Part shown: positions 1-5,960 of the stretch, piece after piece | How the letters are laid out: every line of letters starts with the position of its first letter | Numbering within the stretch: position 1 is the stretch's first letter | NCBI GenBank assembly: GCA_019309945.1 | Contig: JAFDFH010000170.1 | Location: 1 to 5,960 of the forward strand | DNA length: 5,960 bases | Source of the DNA: Deltaproteobacteria bacterium | GTDB taxonomy: Bacteria; Desulfobacterota; Desulfobacteria; Desulfobacterales; JAFDFH01 | Direction: 5' to 3' | The notes under the pieces: model-generated | Databases searched by the model: none | What the model saw: only the letters and a program-made list of their open reading frames with translations | Told to the model about the DNA's origin: nothing | Made by a program: the position numbers and the translations under genes

Positions 1-139
1 AAGCGCATTTTAAAGCCATGTTTGATGCAAGAATCAGATATTTCCGCCAAAGTACGGCAATCGTGCTTTTCTGACCCCTTCAGCCTTCAGTCTAAACAGC
101 TTCAGCCTGACTACATGAGTAGTTACCTCTGATCTTGAA
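1..139. other. left flank, no confident gene
   Basis: No protein family is recognisable here. Two plus-strand frames are open from the window edge. One runs to a TGA at 130-132 and passes through the repeat at 77-125. The other runs to a TGA at 72-74, just before that repeat. Either could be the last codons of an upstream gene, and recC is the natural expectation because it commonly precedes recB. Neither short peptide carries a motif I can assign to RecC. No ribosome binding site or rho-independent terminator is evident. Confidence 0.4.
77..125. repeat. CTTCAGCC-type intergenic repeat with small palindrome
   Basis: The 7-mer CCTTCAG occurs twice in tandem (77-83 and 84-90). A third near copy, GCTTCAG, lies at 99-105. 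Immediately after it is a palindrome: ACTAC (110-114), a 4-base loop, then GTAGT (119-123). One G-T pair and one T-A pair extend the stem to 108-125. The block sits between the stop codons of the upstream open frames and the start of recB. It looks like a dispersed intergenic repeat of the kind I associate with Desulfobacterales genomes. That resemblance is from memory; only the internal repetition is visible here. Confidence 0.5.
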
Positions 140-168
140 TTGACACGAATACGTCATGTTGATAGGTT
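140..168 (+). promoter_or_regulatory. possible sigma-70-type promoter at the recB start
   Basis: A perfect TTGACA (140-145) is followed after 17 bases by TAGGTT (163-168), which matches 3 of 6 positions of TATAAT, including the most conserved first two and last. The predicted transcription start would fall near 174-176, at the recB ATG, which would give a leaderless or nearly leaderless message. The -10 is weak and a TTGACA can arise by chance, so this is a candidate only. Confidence 0.3.
161..166 (+). promoter_or_regulatory. weak ribosome binding site for recB ATG 176
   Basis: GATAGG, with its AGG core at 164-166, lies 9 bases before the ATG at 176. No purine-rich site stands before the alternative TTG at 140. 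This weak site therefore favours the ATG as the start. It overlaps the putative -10 element at 163-168, so the site and that promoter cannot both serve the same transcript. Confidence 0.35.
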
Positions 169-175
169 TGATTCA

Positions 176-3100
176 ATGGAACCGTTTAACCTGACAGATG
201 CCCCTCTTGTCGGAACCAACCTCATCGAAGCAAGCGCCGGAACTGGTAAAACCTTTACCATTGCCGAACTGTTCCTGAGGCTCATCATTGAAAAACGGCT
301 AGCAGCGGAACAGATCCTGGTGGTCACCTTTACAAACGCTGCAACTGACGAGCTTAAAGACCGGATACGTAAAAAGCTAGTAGCAACAAAAGCGGCTCTT
401 ATTAGAGATTTGCAGGCTAAACCCACACCGGCGATTCAATTGATACAGGATGCGCTAAACAATTTTGACAGGGTTCCCATCTTTACCATACACAGTTTTT
501 GCCAGCGTATACTGAGTGAGCATGCTTTTGAAACCGGAAGTTTATTTGATACGGAACTCATTACCGATCAAACAAACCTGCTACAGGAGGTTGCAGATGA
601 TTTCTGGCGAAAATATTTTTATCTTGCCCCCCCTGAATTTATCAACTATTCCATTAGCCGCATATCCGGGCCGAGCTATTTTTTAAATTTACTGACAAAA
701 ATAATGACCCCGGACATTACGGTCATTCCGGAAACAGCGAAACCATCGCTTGCATCCCTTGAACCCTTCAAAAAAACGTTGCAAACATTGCAAAATACGT
801 GGCGTCATTCAAGAGATGACGTGGCCCATTTACTAAACGATCCTTCGCTAAGCGGCACTGTATACGGAAGCCTGAAAGCAGATCCGAAACATCCTTCTTT
901 TACAAAAAGGGACGTGAAAATTTTTGCTCTACGGCATGCAATGGACAAATACGTGGATCTAAAAAGTATCGGCTTTCCACTGTTCCCGGATTTTAAAAAA
1001 TTTACCGCAACATATTTAAAAACATCAGCCAAAAAGAACCTTGCGCCACCGTCTCACCCTGTTTTTGACATCTGTGAAGAACTGTATGATCAGGGATGTT
1101 CACTTGAGAACGAAATGGGAGCCTATCTCCTGTTTCTTAAAAACGAATTTGTCAGGTTTGCAAGCAAGGAACTTTTAAAAAGGAAAAAAAATAAGAATAT
1201 ACAATTCTTTGACGACCTTTTGATAACGGTCAAACAAGCCCTTCAAAACAGGGGGGGCAATTTACTCGCAACCGCAATACAGCAAAAATACAAAGCCGCT
1301 CTGGTGGATGAATTCCAGGACACGGATTCTGTCCAGTATGAAATCTTTAATAGACTCTTTCCTGCAAAAGATGGCGTCCTTTACATGATCGGTGATCCCA
1401 AACAGGCAATATACGGCTTTCGAGGCGCTGATATTTTTTCCTATATAAAAGCTTCCAGGGAAGCGGATCGTAAATTTACGCTCGCAGGTAACTGGCGATC
1501 CGAACCGGGTCTGATTACGGCCATCAACACCATTTTTTCTAATGTTACGAGGCCGTTTGTATTTGATGAAATTCCGTTCGAAAATGGAAGCCCCGGGCAG
1601 AGGCCTTCATGTGAAAAAAAGAAACTCCAACCGCCTTTGAAACTTTGGTATCTGATCCCTGAAAAGGTTTCAAAAAAAAATAAACTCCTTAACAAAACAG
1701 AAGCCGTACAACTCATTTCAAGGACGGTTGCCTCTGAAATAGCCCGTATGATTTCGCCTTCCCTGGATGCTGCTCCGACCCGTGTTGCAGCAGGCAATAT
1801 TGCTGTTCTGGTGCGAACCAACCGGCAGGCACGAATCATCAGGGATCACCTTTCCGAAAAAAGAATTCCTTGTGTTCTCTATAGTTCGGAAAGCATTTTC
1901 GATTCCCCGGAAGCCATGGAAATGGAAACCATACTCTTAAGTATCACCGAGCCTTCCAATGAAAGACGTTTGCGGGCGGCTCTGGTGACCGATATAATGG
2001 GTGTTCCTGGAGATGATCTCAATTTTTTGGAAAACGAACCGGCATGGTGGGAGCCCCGCCTGACCCGCTTTAAGGAATATTTTGAGGTGTGGCAAAGGCA
2101 TGGTTTTATCAGAATGTTTCGGGTCTTTTTAACAAAAGAAAAGATAAAAGAACGTCTCTTGTCATTCCCGGATGGCGAAAGACGCCTGACCAATATTCTC
2201 CATCTTTCAGAAATCCTTCATCAGGTATCATCTGAAAAAAAGCAGGGAATGGCCGGTTTACTTAAATGGCTTTACGAACAAAGAGATCCCGCAACACCCC
2301 GGCTTGAAGCGCATCAACTTCGTCTCGAAAGTGATGCGCTTGCCGTAAAAATCGTAACCATTCATAAAAGCAAGGGACTTGAATACGAAATCGTTTTTTG
2401 TCCTTTTGGATGGGAGGGATCCTTGATCAAGGATAAAGAAGTTGTATTCCATGACTTGAATGCCCAGAACCGATTGACCCTTGATCTTAGCCCGAATGAA
2501 GACGGCAATAGCATTGCCTGTGCTCAAAATGAACTCCTATCGGAAAATTTAAGGCTCCTTTATGTAGCCTTAACACGGGCCCAAAAAGCGTGCTATCTGG
2601 TGTGGGGGCTTATTAACACTGCTGCAACATCCGCCATGGCATATTTATTTCATGGAAGGCGTCTTCCTGCGGATTTGGGTGACAAAGGTAACCCGCCGGC
2701 AAATTTGAAAAAAATCTTTCAGGAAATGGATAGCGATAAATTTCTATTCGATCTCGAACAGCTTGCCGGCAAATCAAAAGGAACGATTACGGTTGTTCCT
2801 CTGCCCCTTGACCGGAAAGGGGAATATAATTTCCAAATGGATAAAGAAGAAAAACTTTATTCCAGGAAATTTTCAGGCAAGATTGACACCACCTGGAAAG
2901 TTTCAAGTTATTCGTTACTGGTGTCCGGGCTTGCAGCAAAGGACCGAAGCACCCCTGATGTTGAGTTTCCGGACCATGACACGTTCCGTGATATCTATTG
3001 GCTTAGACCTGACAACCTTGGTAATTACGCTGATTCACCGGATATATACGGAAAAACAGATATATTTTCATTTCCAAGAGGGACGCGGGCTGGAATATTT

Positions 3101-3862
3101 TTCCATGATATCTTTGAACATCTCGATTTTAGGTCGACAGACCCTCAGTATCAGGAAAAACTGGTAACAAAAAAGCTGGAGGAATACAGGTTTGACTCAA
3201 AATGGAATGAGACGGTCTGCAAGATGCTGAAGAATGTTCTTGGGGTGCCGCTTCCGGGATCCGGAAAGGACATTTTGCTTTCGTCGGTTGCGGACCAATC
3301 CCGGATAAATGAAGCGGAATTTTATTTCCCTTTAAAACCGGTTACACCTCAGACCCTAAAGCGTATTTTTACAGACTATGGGGGTATTTCTATTTCTCAG
3401 GATTTCCCGGAACGCCTTGAAAAACTGTCAATTTCAACAAGTGCCGGCTATATGAAAGGGTATGTTGACATGATTTTTCACCATAATGGCCGGTTTTTTC
3501 TGGTGGACTGGAAATCAAACTATTTAGGTTCGTGCATAGAAGATTACCGCCAAGGTTCTCTGGATGCAAGTATGCAAGCAGACTTTTACATTCTTCAATA
3601 TCACTTGTATGTACTTGCGATTCATCAATATTTGCGGCTTCGGGTGCCGGGTTATCGGTATGAATCCCATTTCGGCGGTGTATTCTATGTATTCATACGG
3701 GGGGTAGATCTTCACAAAGGACCGGCCTATGGCATCTATTCTGATCTACCGAACTGGGATCTGATAAAAGCGCTTGGAAAGTCTCTGATTCCGGATTTTG
3801 AAACTGATGAATTCGTAAAAGTTCGGCCACAAAGCCACGAAGGCACTAAGATGCTTAGATAA
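176..3862 (+). CDS. recB: RecBCD enzyme subunit RecB (3'-5' helicase and nuclease)
   Basis: RecB is the slow 3'-5' motor and the only nuclease of the RecBCD complex, which resects double-strand breaks and degrades linear DNA. From ATG 176 it is 1228 residues (E. coli RecB, 1180). UvrD-like motifs in order: Walker A EASAGTGKT (18-26, Lys25); Ia VVTFTNAATDEL (49-60); TIHSF around His106; II with Asp378-Glu379; III GDPKQAIYGFRGAD (406-419); IV NWRS with Arg441; V TIHKSKGLEYE (728-738); VI LLYVALTRA with Arg801. The nuclease domain has His977 (FFHDIFEHLDF), Asp1098 (KGYVDMIF) and Asp1111/Lys1113 (VDWKSN), matching E. coli His956, Asp1067, Asp1080 and Lys1082. A QADFY motif follows at 1134-1138. 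The ATG is preferred over in-frame TTG 140 because homology begins at MEPFNL and a weak ribosome binding site precedes it. The last twelve codons lie in an intergenic-type repeat. recD follows 65 bases downstream. Confidence 0.97.
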   Translation: MEPFNLTDAPLVGTNLIEASAGTGKTFTIAELFLRLIIEKRLAAEQILVVTFTNAATDELKDRIRKKLVATKAALIRDLQAKPTPAIQLIQDALNNFDRVPIFTIHSFCQRILSEHAFETGSLFDTELITDQTNLLQEVADDFWRKYFYLAPPEFINYSISRISGPSYFLNLLTKIMTPDITVIPETAKPSLASLEPFKKTLQTLQNTWRHSRDDVAHLLNDPSLSGTVYGSLKADPKHPSFTKRDVKIFALRHAMDKYVDLKSIGFPLFPDFKKFTATYLKTSAKKNLAPPSHPVFDICEELYDQGCSLENEMGAYLLFLKNEFVRFASKELLKRKKNKNIQFFDDLLITVKQALQNRGGNLLATAIQQKYKAALVDEFQDTDSVQYEIFNRLFPAKDGVLYMIGDPKQAIYGFRGADIFSYIKASREADRKFTLAGNWRSEPGLITAINTIFSNVTRPFVFDEIPFENGSPGQRPSCEKKKLQPPLKLWYLIPEKVSKKNKLLNKTEAVQLISRTVASEIARMISPSLDAAPTRVAAGNIAVLVRTNRQARIIRDHLSEKRIPCVLYSSESIFDSPEAMEMETILLSITEPSNERRLRAALVTDIMGVPGDDLNFLENEPAWWEPRLTRFKEYFEVWQRHGFIRMFRVFLTKEKIKERLLSFPDGERRLTNILHLSEILHQVSSEKKQGMAGLLKWLYEQRDPATPRLEAHQLRLESDALAVKIVTIHKSKGLEYEIVFCPFGWEGSLIKDKEVVFHDLNAQNRLTLDLSPNEDGNSIACAQNELLSENLRLLYVALTRAQKACYLVWGLINTAATSAMAYLFHGRRLPADLGDKGNPPANLKKIFQEMDSDKFLFDLEQLAGKSKGTITVVPLPLDRKGEYNFQMDKEEKLYSRKFSGKIDTTWKVSSYSLLVSGLAAKDRSTPDVEFPDHDTFRDIYWLRPDNLGNYADSPDIYGKTDIFSFPRGTRAGIFFHDIFEHLDFRSTDPQYQEKLVTKKLEEYRFDSKWNETVCKMLKNVLGVPLPGSGKDILLSSVADQSRINEAEFYFPLKPVTPQTLKRIFTDYGGISISQDFPERLEKLSISTSAGYMKGYVDMIFHHNGRFFLVDWKSNYLGSCIEDYRQGSLDASMQADFYILQYHLYVLAIHQYLRLRVPGYRYESHFGGVFYVFIRGVDLHKGPAYGIYSDLPNWDLIKALGKSLIPDFETDEFVKVRPQSHEGTKMLR

Positions 3863-3897
3863 ATAAAAAATCTTTGTGGCTTAGTGTCTTGGGGGCA
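3825..3897. repeat. inverted pair of 8-base-periodic repeats spanning the recB stop codon
   Basis: The left arm (3825-3856) reads as degenerate 8-base units: GGCCACAA, AGCCACGA, AGGCACTA, AGATGCTT. Read on the opposite strand, the right arm (3874-3897) gives TGCCCCCA, AGACACTA, AGCCACAA. The shared pattern is roughly AGNCACNA. The arms form a perfect 9-base inverted match, GCCACAAAG (3826-3834) with CTTTGTGGC (3872-3880). A second possible register pairs CACTAAG (3844-3850) with CTTAGTG (3880-3886). A small hairpin CTAAG-ATG-CTTAG (3846-3858) sits next to the stop codon. No T-run follows, so it is not a classical terminator. The left arm encodes the RecB C-terminus. Confidence 0.65.
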
Positions 3898-3900
3898 TTA

Positions 3901-4020
3901 CTATAATTAATAATTTCAAATATATTAATGTTAAACATGAATAAAGACTATATAACTAATATTTATAATAAAGGATTACTAACAGAATTAGATATATATT
4001 TTGCGGGTTTTATAACTGAT
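3901..4020. other. AT-rich leader and 5' end of recD
   Basis: By hand count, 21 of 120 bases are G or C (about 18%). The next 60 bases (4021-4080) have 31 of 60 (about 52%). The stretch covers the end of the gap and about the first 31 codons of recD, so the shift lies inside the gene. No Shine-Dalgarno-like purine tract precedes either candidate ATG (3928 or 3937). An unstructured AT-rich leader could substitute for one, for instance through ribosomal protein S1; that is inference. Confidence 0.6.
3902..3907 (+). promoter_or_regulatory. candidate -10 element upstream of recD
   Basis: A perfect TATAAT lies 20 bases before the first recD ATG, in the AT-rich gap. The hexamers at 15-18 base spacing upstream, for example TTAGTG at 3881-3886, match TTGACA poorly. 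TTGTGG at 3875-3880 matches 3 of 6 positions but is 21 bases away. In DNA this AT-rich a TATAAT is not surprising, so an independent recD promoter is possible but weakly supported. Cotranscription with recB remains the default. Confidence 0.25.
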
Positions 4021-5790
4021 CTATGTGGAAATGATGACCCGGATGTTTTTCTTGGAGCGGCCCTTACCAGCCATGTCACCGGTAATGGCGATGTGTGCCT
4101 CGATCTTGCAGCCATGGCCGCAAAGGTGCTGGTTGAAAAGCAAAACGGAAATGAACCCATCGTTTGCCCACAACTTTCCGTTTGGCGCGATAAACTCCTG
4201 GCAGCCCCGGCAGTCGGGAGGCCGGGAGAATTCCGACCTCTCGTACTGGATCAAAAGCACAGACTTTACCTTTATCGATATTGGGACTATGAGAAAAGGC
4301 TTTCCGATTCGATAAAGATACGTGTTCAGGAAGATGTTAGAGATATTGATGTACCCCTTTTGGAACGTGGTATCAAGAGGCTTTTCCCGGAAGATAAGGA
4401 AAAGGCCGCCAACTGGCAAAAAGTTGCCGGAATCGTATCGATCTTGAAAAGATTTTGCGTCATTTCAGGAGGACCCGGCACCGGAAAGACATTTACGATT
4501 GCGAGAATCCTTGCACTTCTTATCGAGCAAGCCAGGGGCGCGAGGCTTCGGATTTTTCTGTGCGCCCCTACCGGAAAAGCGGCCGCAAAACTCAAGGAAT
4601 CGATTAAAAACGCCAGAGACACATTGGACTGCGGTGAAGATGTCAGGAAAGCCATCCCTAATGAAGTGTATACGATACACAGAATGTTGAGAACGATTCC
4701 AGGTTCGCCATATTTTCATCATCATTCAGAAAATCTCCTTCCGGCCGATATTGTGGTGGTCGATGAAGCGTCTATGGTCGATCTTGCGTTAATGTCCAAG
4801 CTGGTTCAAGCAGTGCCGACCGATGCCCGGCTCATACTTGTGGGCGATAAGGACCAACTTGCATCTGTAGAAGCGGGTTCAGTACTTGGCGATATTTGTG
4901 GCAGGGATATTATCCATGGATTCTCCAGGGATTTCTTTGACAAGATGACAAAAATAGACGGCGCCAGGCTCGAAATAGAAGGCAGGAAACTCGGTGATCG
5001 ACCCGGATTAATAGACTGCATCGTCTTGCTTAAAAAAAATTATCGTTTTGCTGAGGGCAGTGGTATTTATGGATTAAGCCGGTCCGTAAACCAGGGCGAT
5101 GCGGATACGGCAATCAAATTGTTGAATCCATTAAAAGGTGACAAAAGTATCGAATGGGGAAAGTTTACACTACCCAATGATCTGACCCGAAAATTTACAA
5201 AACGAATCCTTGCATGGCATTCAGCGTATCTTAAAACAGATGACCCGAGAAAGGCGCTTGAATTATTGAACCGGTTCAAGATATTGTGCGCTCTGAAAAA
5301 AGGACCCTTTGGAGTCGAAGCCCTCAATAAAGTCGCGGAGCGTGTTTTGGTGCAGCAAGGTCTCATATCCCCGGGCAAACAATGGTATAGGGGAAAACCG
5401 ATTCTGATAATCCGCAACGACTATCATCTGGGGCTTTTTAACGGTGACCTTGGAATAATCATGTCTGTTCAAGGTTCAGGCAGCGAGGATCTATACGCAT
5501 TTTTCCCTGGTACTTCCGGTGAACTCAGACGATTTTTACCCCAACGGATTGCTGATCATGAAACCGCCTATGCAATGACGGTACATAAGAGTCAGGGATC
5601 GGAATTCGAAGAGGTTCTGCTTGTTTTGCCGGATAAAAACTATCCTGTTTTAACCAGGGAACTGATCTATACCGCGATCACCAGGGCACGGAGGAAGGTT
5701 TCGATATGGGGCCCCGAAAAAATCTGCATCACCGCGATTAAACAAAAAATTGTACGGACCTCAGGGCTAAGGGATGCCCTGTGGGAATAG
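3928..5790 (+). CDS. recD: RecBCD enzyme subunit RecD (5'-3' helicase)
   Basis: RecD is the fast 5'-3' superfamily 1B motor of RecBCD, acting on the strand opposite RecB. It is 620 residues (E. coli RecD, 608). The N-terminal domain (about 1-150) contains a segment like the start of E. coli RecD (LDIYFAGF, then LTSHVTGNGDVCLDLA). Helicase motifs follow in order: Walker A SGGPGTGKTFT with Lys187; Ia CAPTGKAAAKL (212-222); II DEASMVD (279-285); III VGDKDQLASVEAGS (305-318); IV NYRF with Arg373. Near the C-terminus are GPFGVEALN (459-467), YRGKPILIIRND with LGLFNGDLG (487-509), V AMTVHKSQGSEF (549-560, His553) and VI YTAITRARR with Arg586. Nothing is truncated. ATG 3937 is an equally plausible start: it gives an N-terminus about as long as E. 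coli's, and neither ATG has a ribosome binding site. recB lies 65 bases upstream, so the two are probably cotranscribed. Confidence 0.96.
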   Translation: MLNMNKDYITNIYNKGLLTELDIYFAGFITDLCGNDDPDVFLGAALTSHVTGNGDVCLDLAAMAAKVLVEKQNGNEPIVCPQLSVWRDKLLAAPAVGRPGEFRPLVLDQKHRLYLYRYWDYEKRLSDSIKIRVQEDVRDIDVPLLERGIKRLFPEDKEKAANWQKVAGIVSILKRFCVISGGPGTGKTFTIARILALLIEQARGARLRIFLCAPTGKAAAKLKESIKNARDTLDCGEDVRKAIPNEVYTIHRMLRTIPGSPYFHHHSENLLPADIVVVDEASMVDLALMSKLVQAVPTDARLILVGDKDQLASVEAGSVLGDICGRDIIHGFSRDFFDKMTKIDGARLEIEGRKLGDRPGLIDCIVLLKKNYRFAEGSGIYGLSRSVNQGDADTAIKLLNPLKGDKSIEWGKFTLPNDLTRKFTKRILAWHSAYLKTDDPRKALELLNRFKILCALKKGPFGVEALNKVAERVLVQQGLISPGKQWYRGKPILIIRNDYHLGLFNGDLGIIMSVQGSGSEDLYAFFPGTSGELRRFLPQRIADHETAYAMTVHKSQGSEFEEVLLVLPDKNYPVLTRELIYTAITRARRKVSIWGPEKICITAIKQKIVRTSGLRDALWE

Positions 5791-5919
5791 TTTTGGTATC
5801 TTTTCAATATGTTTCGTAAGATCCGCTGCGCCATCCGGAAGTTCTTTGGAACCAGATGATAAAAGACGCGCCCACTGATAATAAAATATAAAATGTCTGA
5901 AACTCGCATGCAAGTGAGC
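5767..5919 (-). CDS. possible 3' end of a convergent gene, unidentified
   Basis: A minus-strand frame is open for 50 codons and ends at a TAG (5769-5767), overlapping the last 24 bases of recD tail to tail. Its C-terminal half reads like a soluble amphipathic protein: YQWARLL, then KELPDGAADLTKH and IEKIPKLFPQGIP. It has no ATG, and an in-frame stop lies just upstream (5922-5920), so as it stands it cannot be a complete gene. A neighbouring minus-strand frame looks coding-like further upstream (SVFSLGSLACEFQTF, about 5936-5892). A frameshifted remnant or a repeat-borne open frame would both fit. I do not recognise a family. The support is residue composition only. Confidence 0.22.
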   Translation of the reverse strand, partial: AHLHASFRHFIFYYQWARLLSSGSKELPDGAADLTKHIEKIPKLFPQGIP

Positions 5920-5960
5920 CTAAAGAAAAAACAGAGGCCGATCTTTTAATACCGGCTATT

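Noticed and set aside
1..132. The open frame from the window edge to TGA at 130-132 as the end of recC
   Set aside because: Position fits, but the peptide has no RecC feature I can name, its last part is encoded by the CTTCAGCC repeat, and a second frame ending at 72-74 is equally possible.
797..825. Perfect inverted repeat CGTCAT-N7-ATGACG with a flanking direct repeat ACGTGGC
   Set aside because: It lies inside the recB coding frame, is short, and there is no sign that it acts as a regulatory or attachment site. It is likely chance.
2763..3167. A 134-codon plus-strand open frame in another phase
   Set aside because: It lies wholly inside recB, where the recB frame carries clear homology leading into the nuclease domain. 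Its composition (many Arg, Ile, Leu and Ser) is typical of an out-of-frame reading.
4021..4419. A 132-codon minus-strand open frame over the recD 5' region
   Set aside because: It is antisense to conserved RecD N-terminal sequence and has no recognisable motif.
5762..5781. Inverted repeat CAGGGC-N8-GCCCTG near the recD stop, as a rho-independent terminator
   Set aside because: The stem is only 6 bases and lies inside the coding sequence. The nearest T-run (TTTT, 5791-5794) is about 10 bases beyond it, so the geometry is wrong for an intrinsic terminator.
5667..5909. An 80-codon minus-strand open frame starting with ATG
   Set aside because: About half of it lies antisense over the conserved C-terminal motif VI region of recD, and its residues show no recognisable family. 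It is best explained as a shadow frame.
1..5960. A new defence or mobile system in the window
   Set aside because: Both large genes are canonical RecB and RecD with all catalytic motifs in the usual order. There is no CRISPR-like array, transposase, integrase or extra domain fusion.

Overview
The window carries two large, intact, same-strand genes that encode two subunits of a RecBCD (exonuclease V) helicase-nuclease. recB lies at 176-3862 and recD at 3928-5790. Both contain every superfamily 1 helicase motif I looked for, and RecB also has a complete C-terminal nuclease active site. recC, the third subunit and the one that reads Chi in E. coli, is not recognisable here. Gene order in relatives suggests it lies just left of the window, but the first 139 bases do not prove this.

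Layout: 1-139 is a left flank with no confident gene. It contains a short CTTCAGCC-rich repeat and a small palindrome (77-125). Next is recB, with a possible promoter right at its start. A 65-base gap (3863-3927) separates recB from recD. The gap and the last codons of recB are built from a pair of inverted, 8-base-periodic repeats. recD follows and begins in a very AT-rich stretch (about 18% GC over 3901-4020, by hand count). The right flank (5791-5960) has no recognised gene. A minus-strand reading frame running into the end of recD may be the tail of a convergent gene.

How the genes work together: RecB is the 3'-5' motor plus the nuclease, and RecD is the 5'-3' motor. With RecC they form the complex that resects double-strand breaks, degrades linear foreign DNA and loads RecA after Chi. 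All catalytic residues are present in both genes, so the complex is expected to be functional.

Organism: a moderate-GC Gram-negative bacterium with a proteobacterial-type RecBCD. The divergent RecB/RecD sequences and the intergenic repeats remind me of sulfate-reducing Desulfobacterota (Desulfobacterales-like), but this is an impression from memory and not a demonstration. I see no tRNA, rRNA, CRISPR array, insertion sequence or clearly new system. The most unusual material is the non-coding repeat DNA around the two genes.
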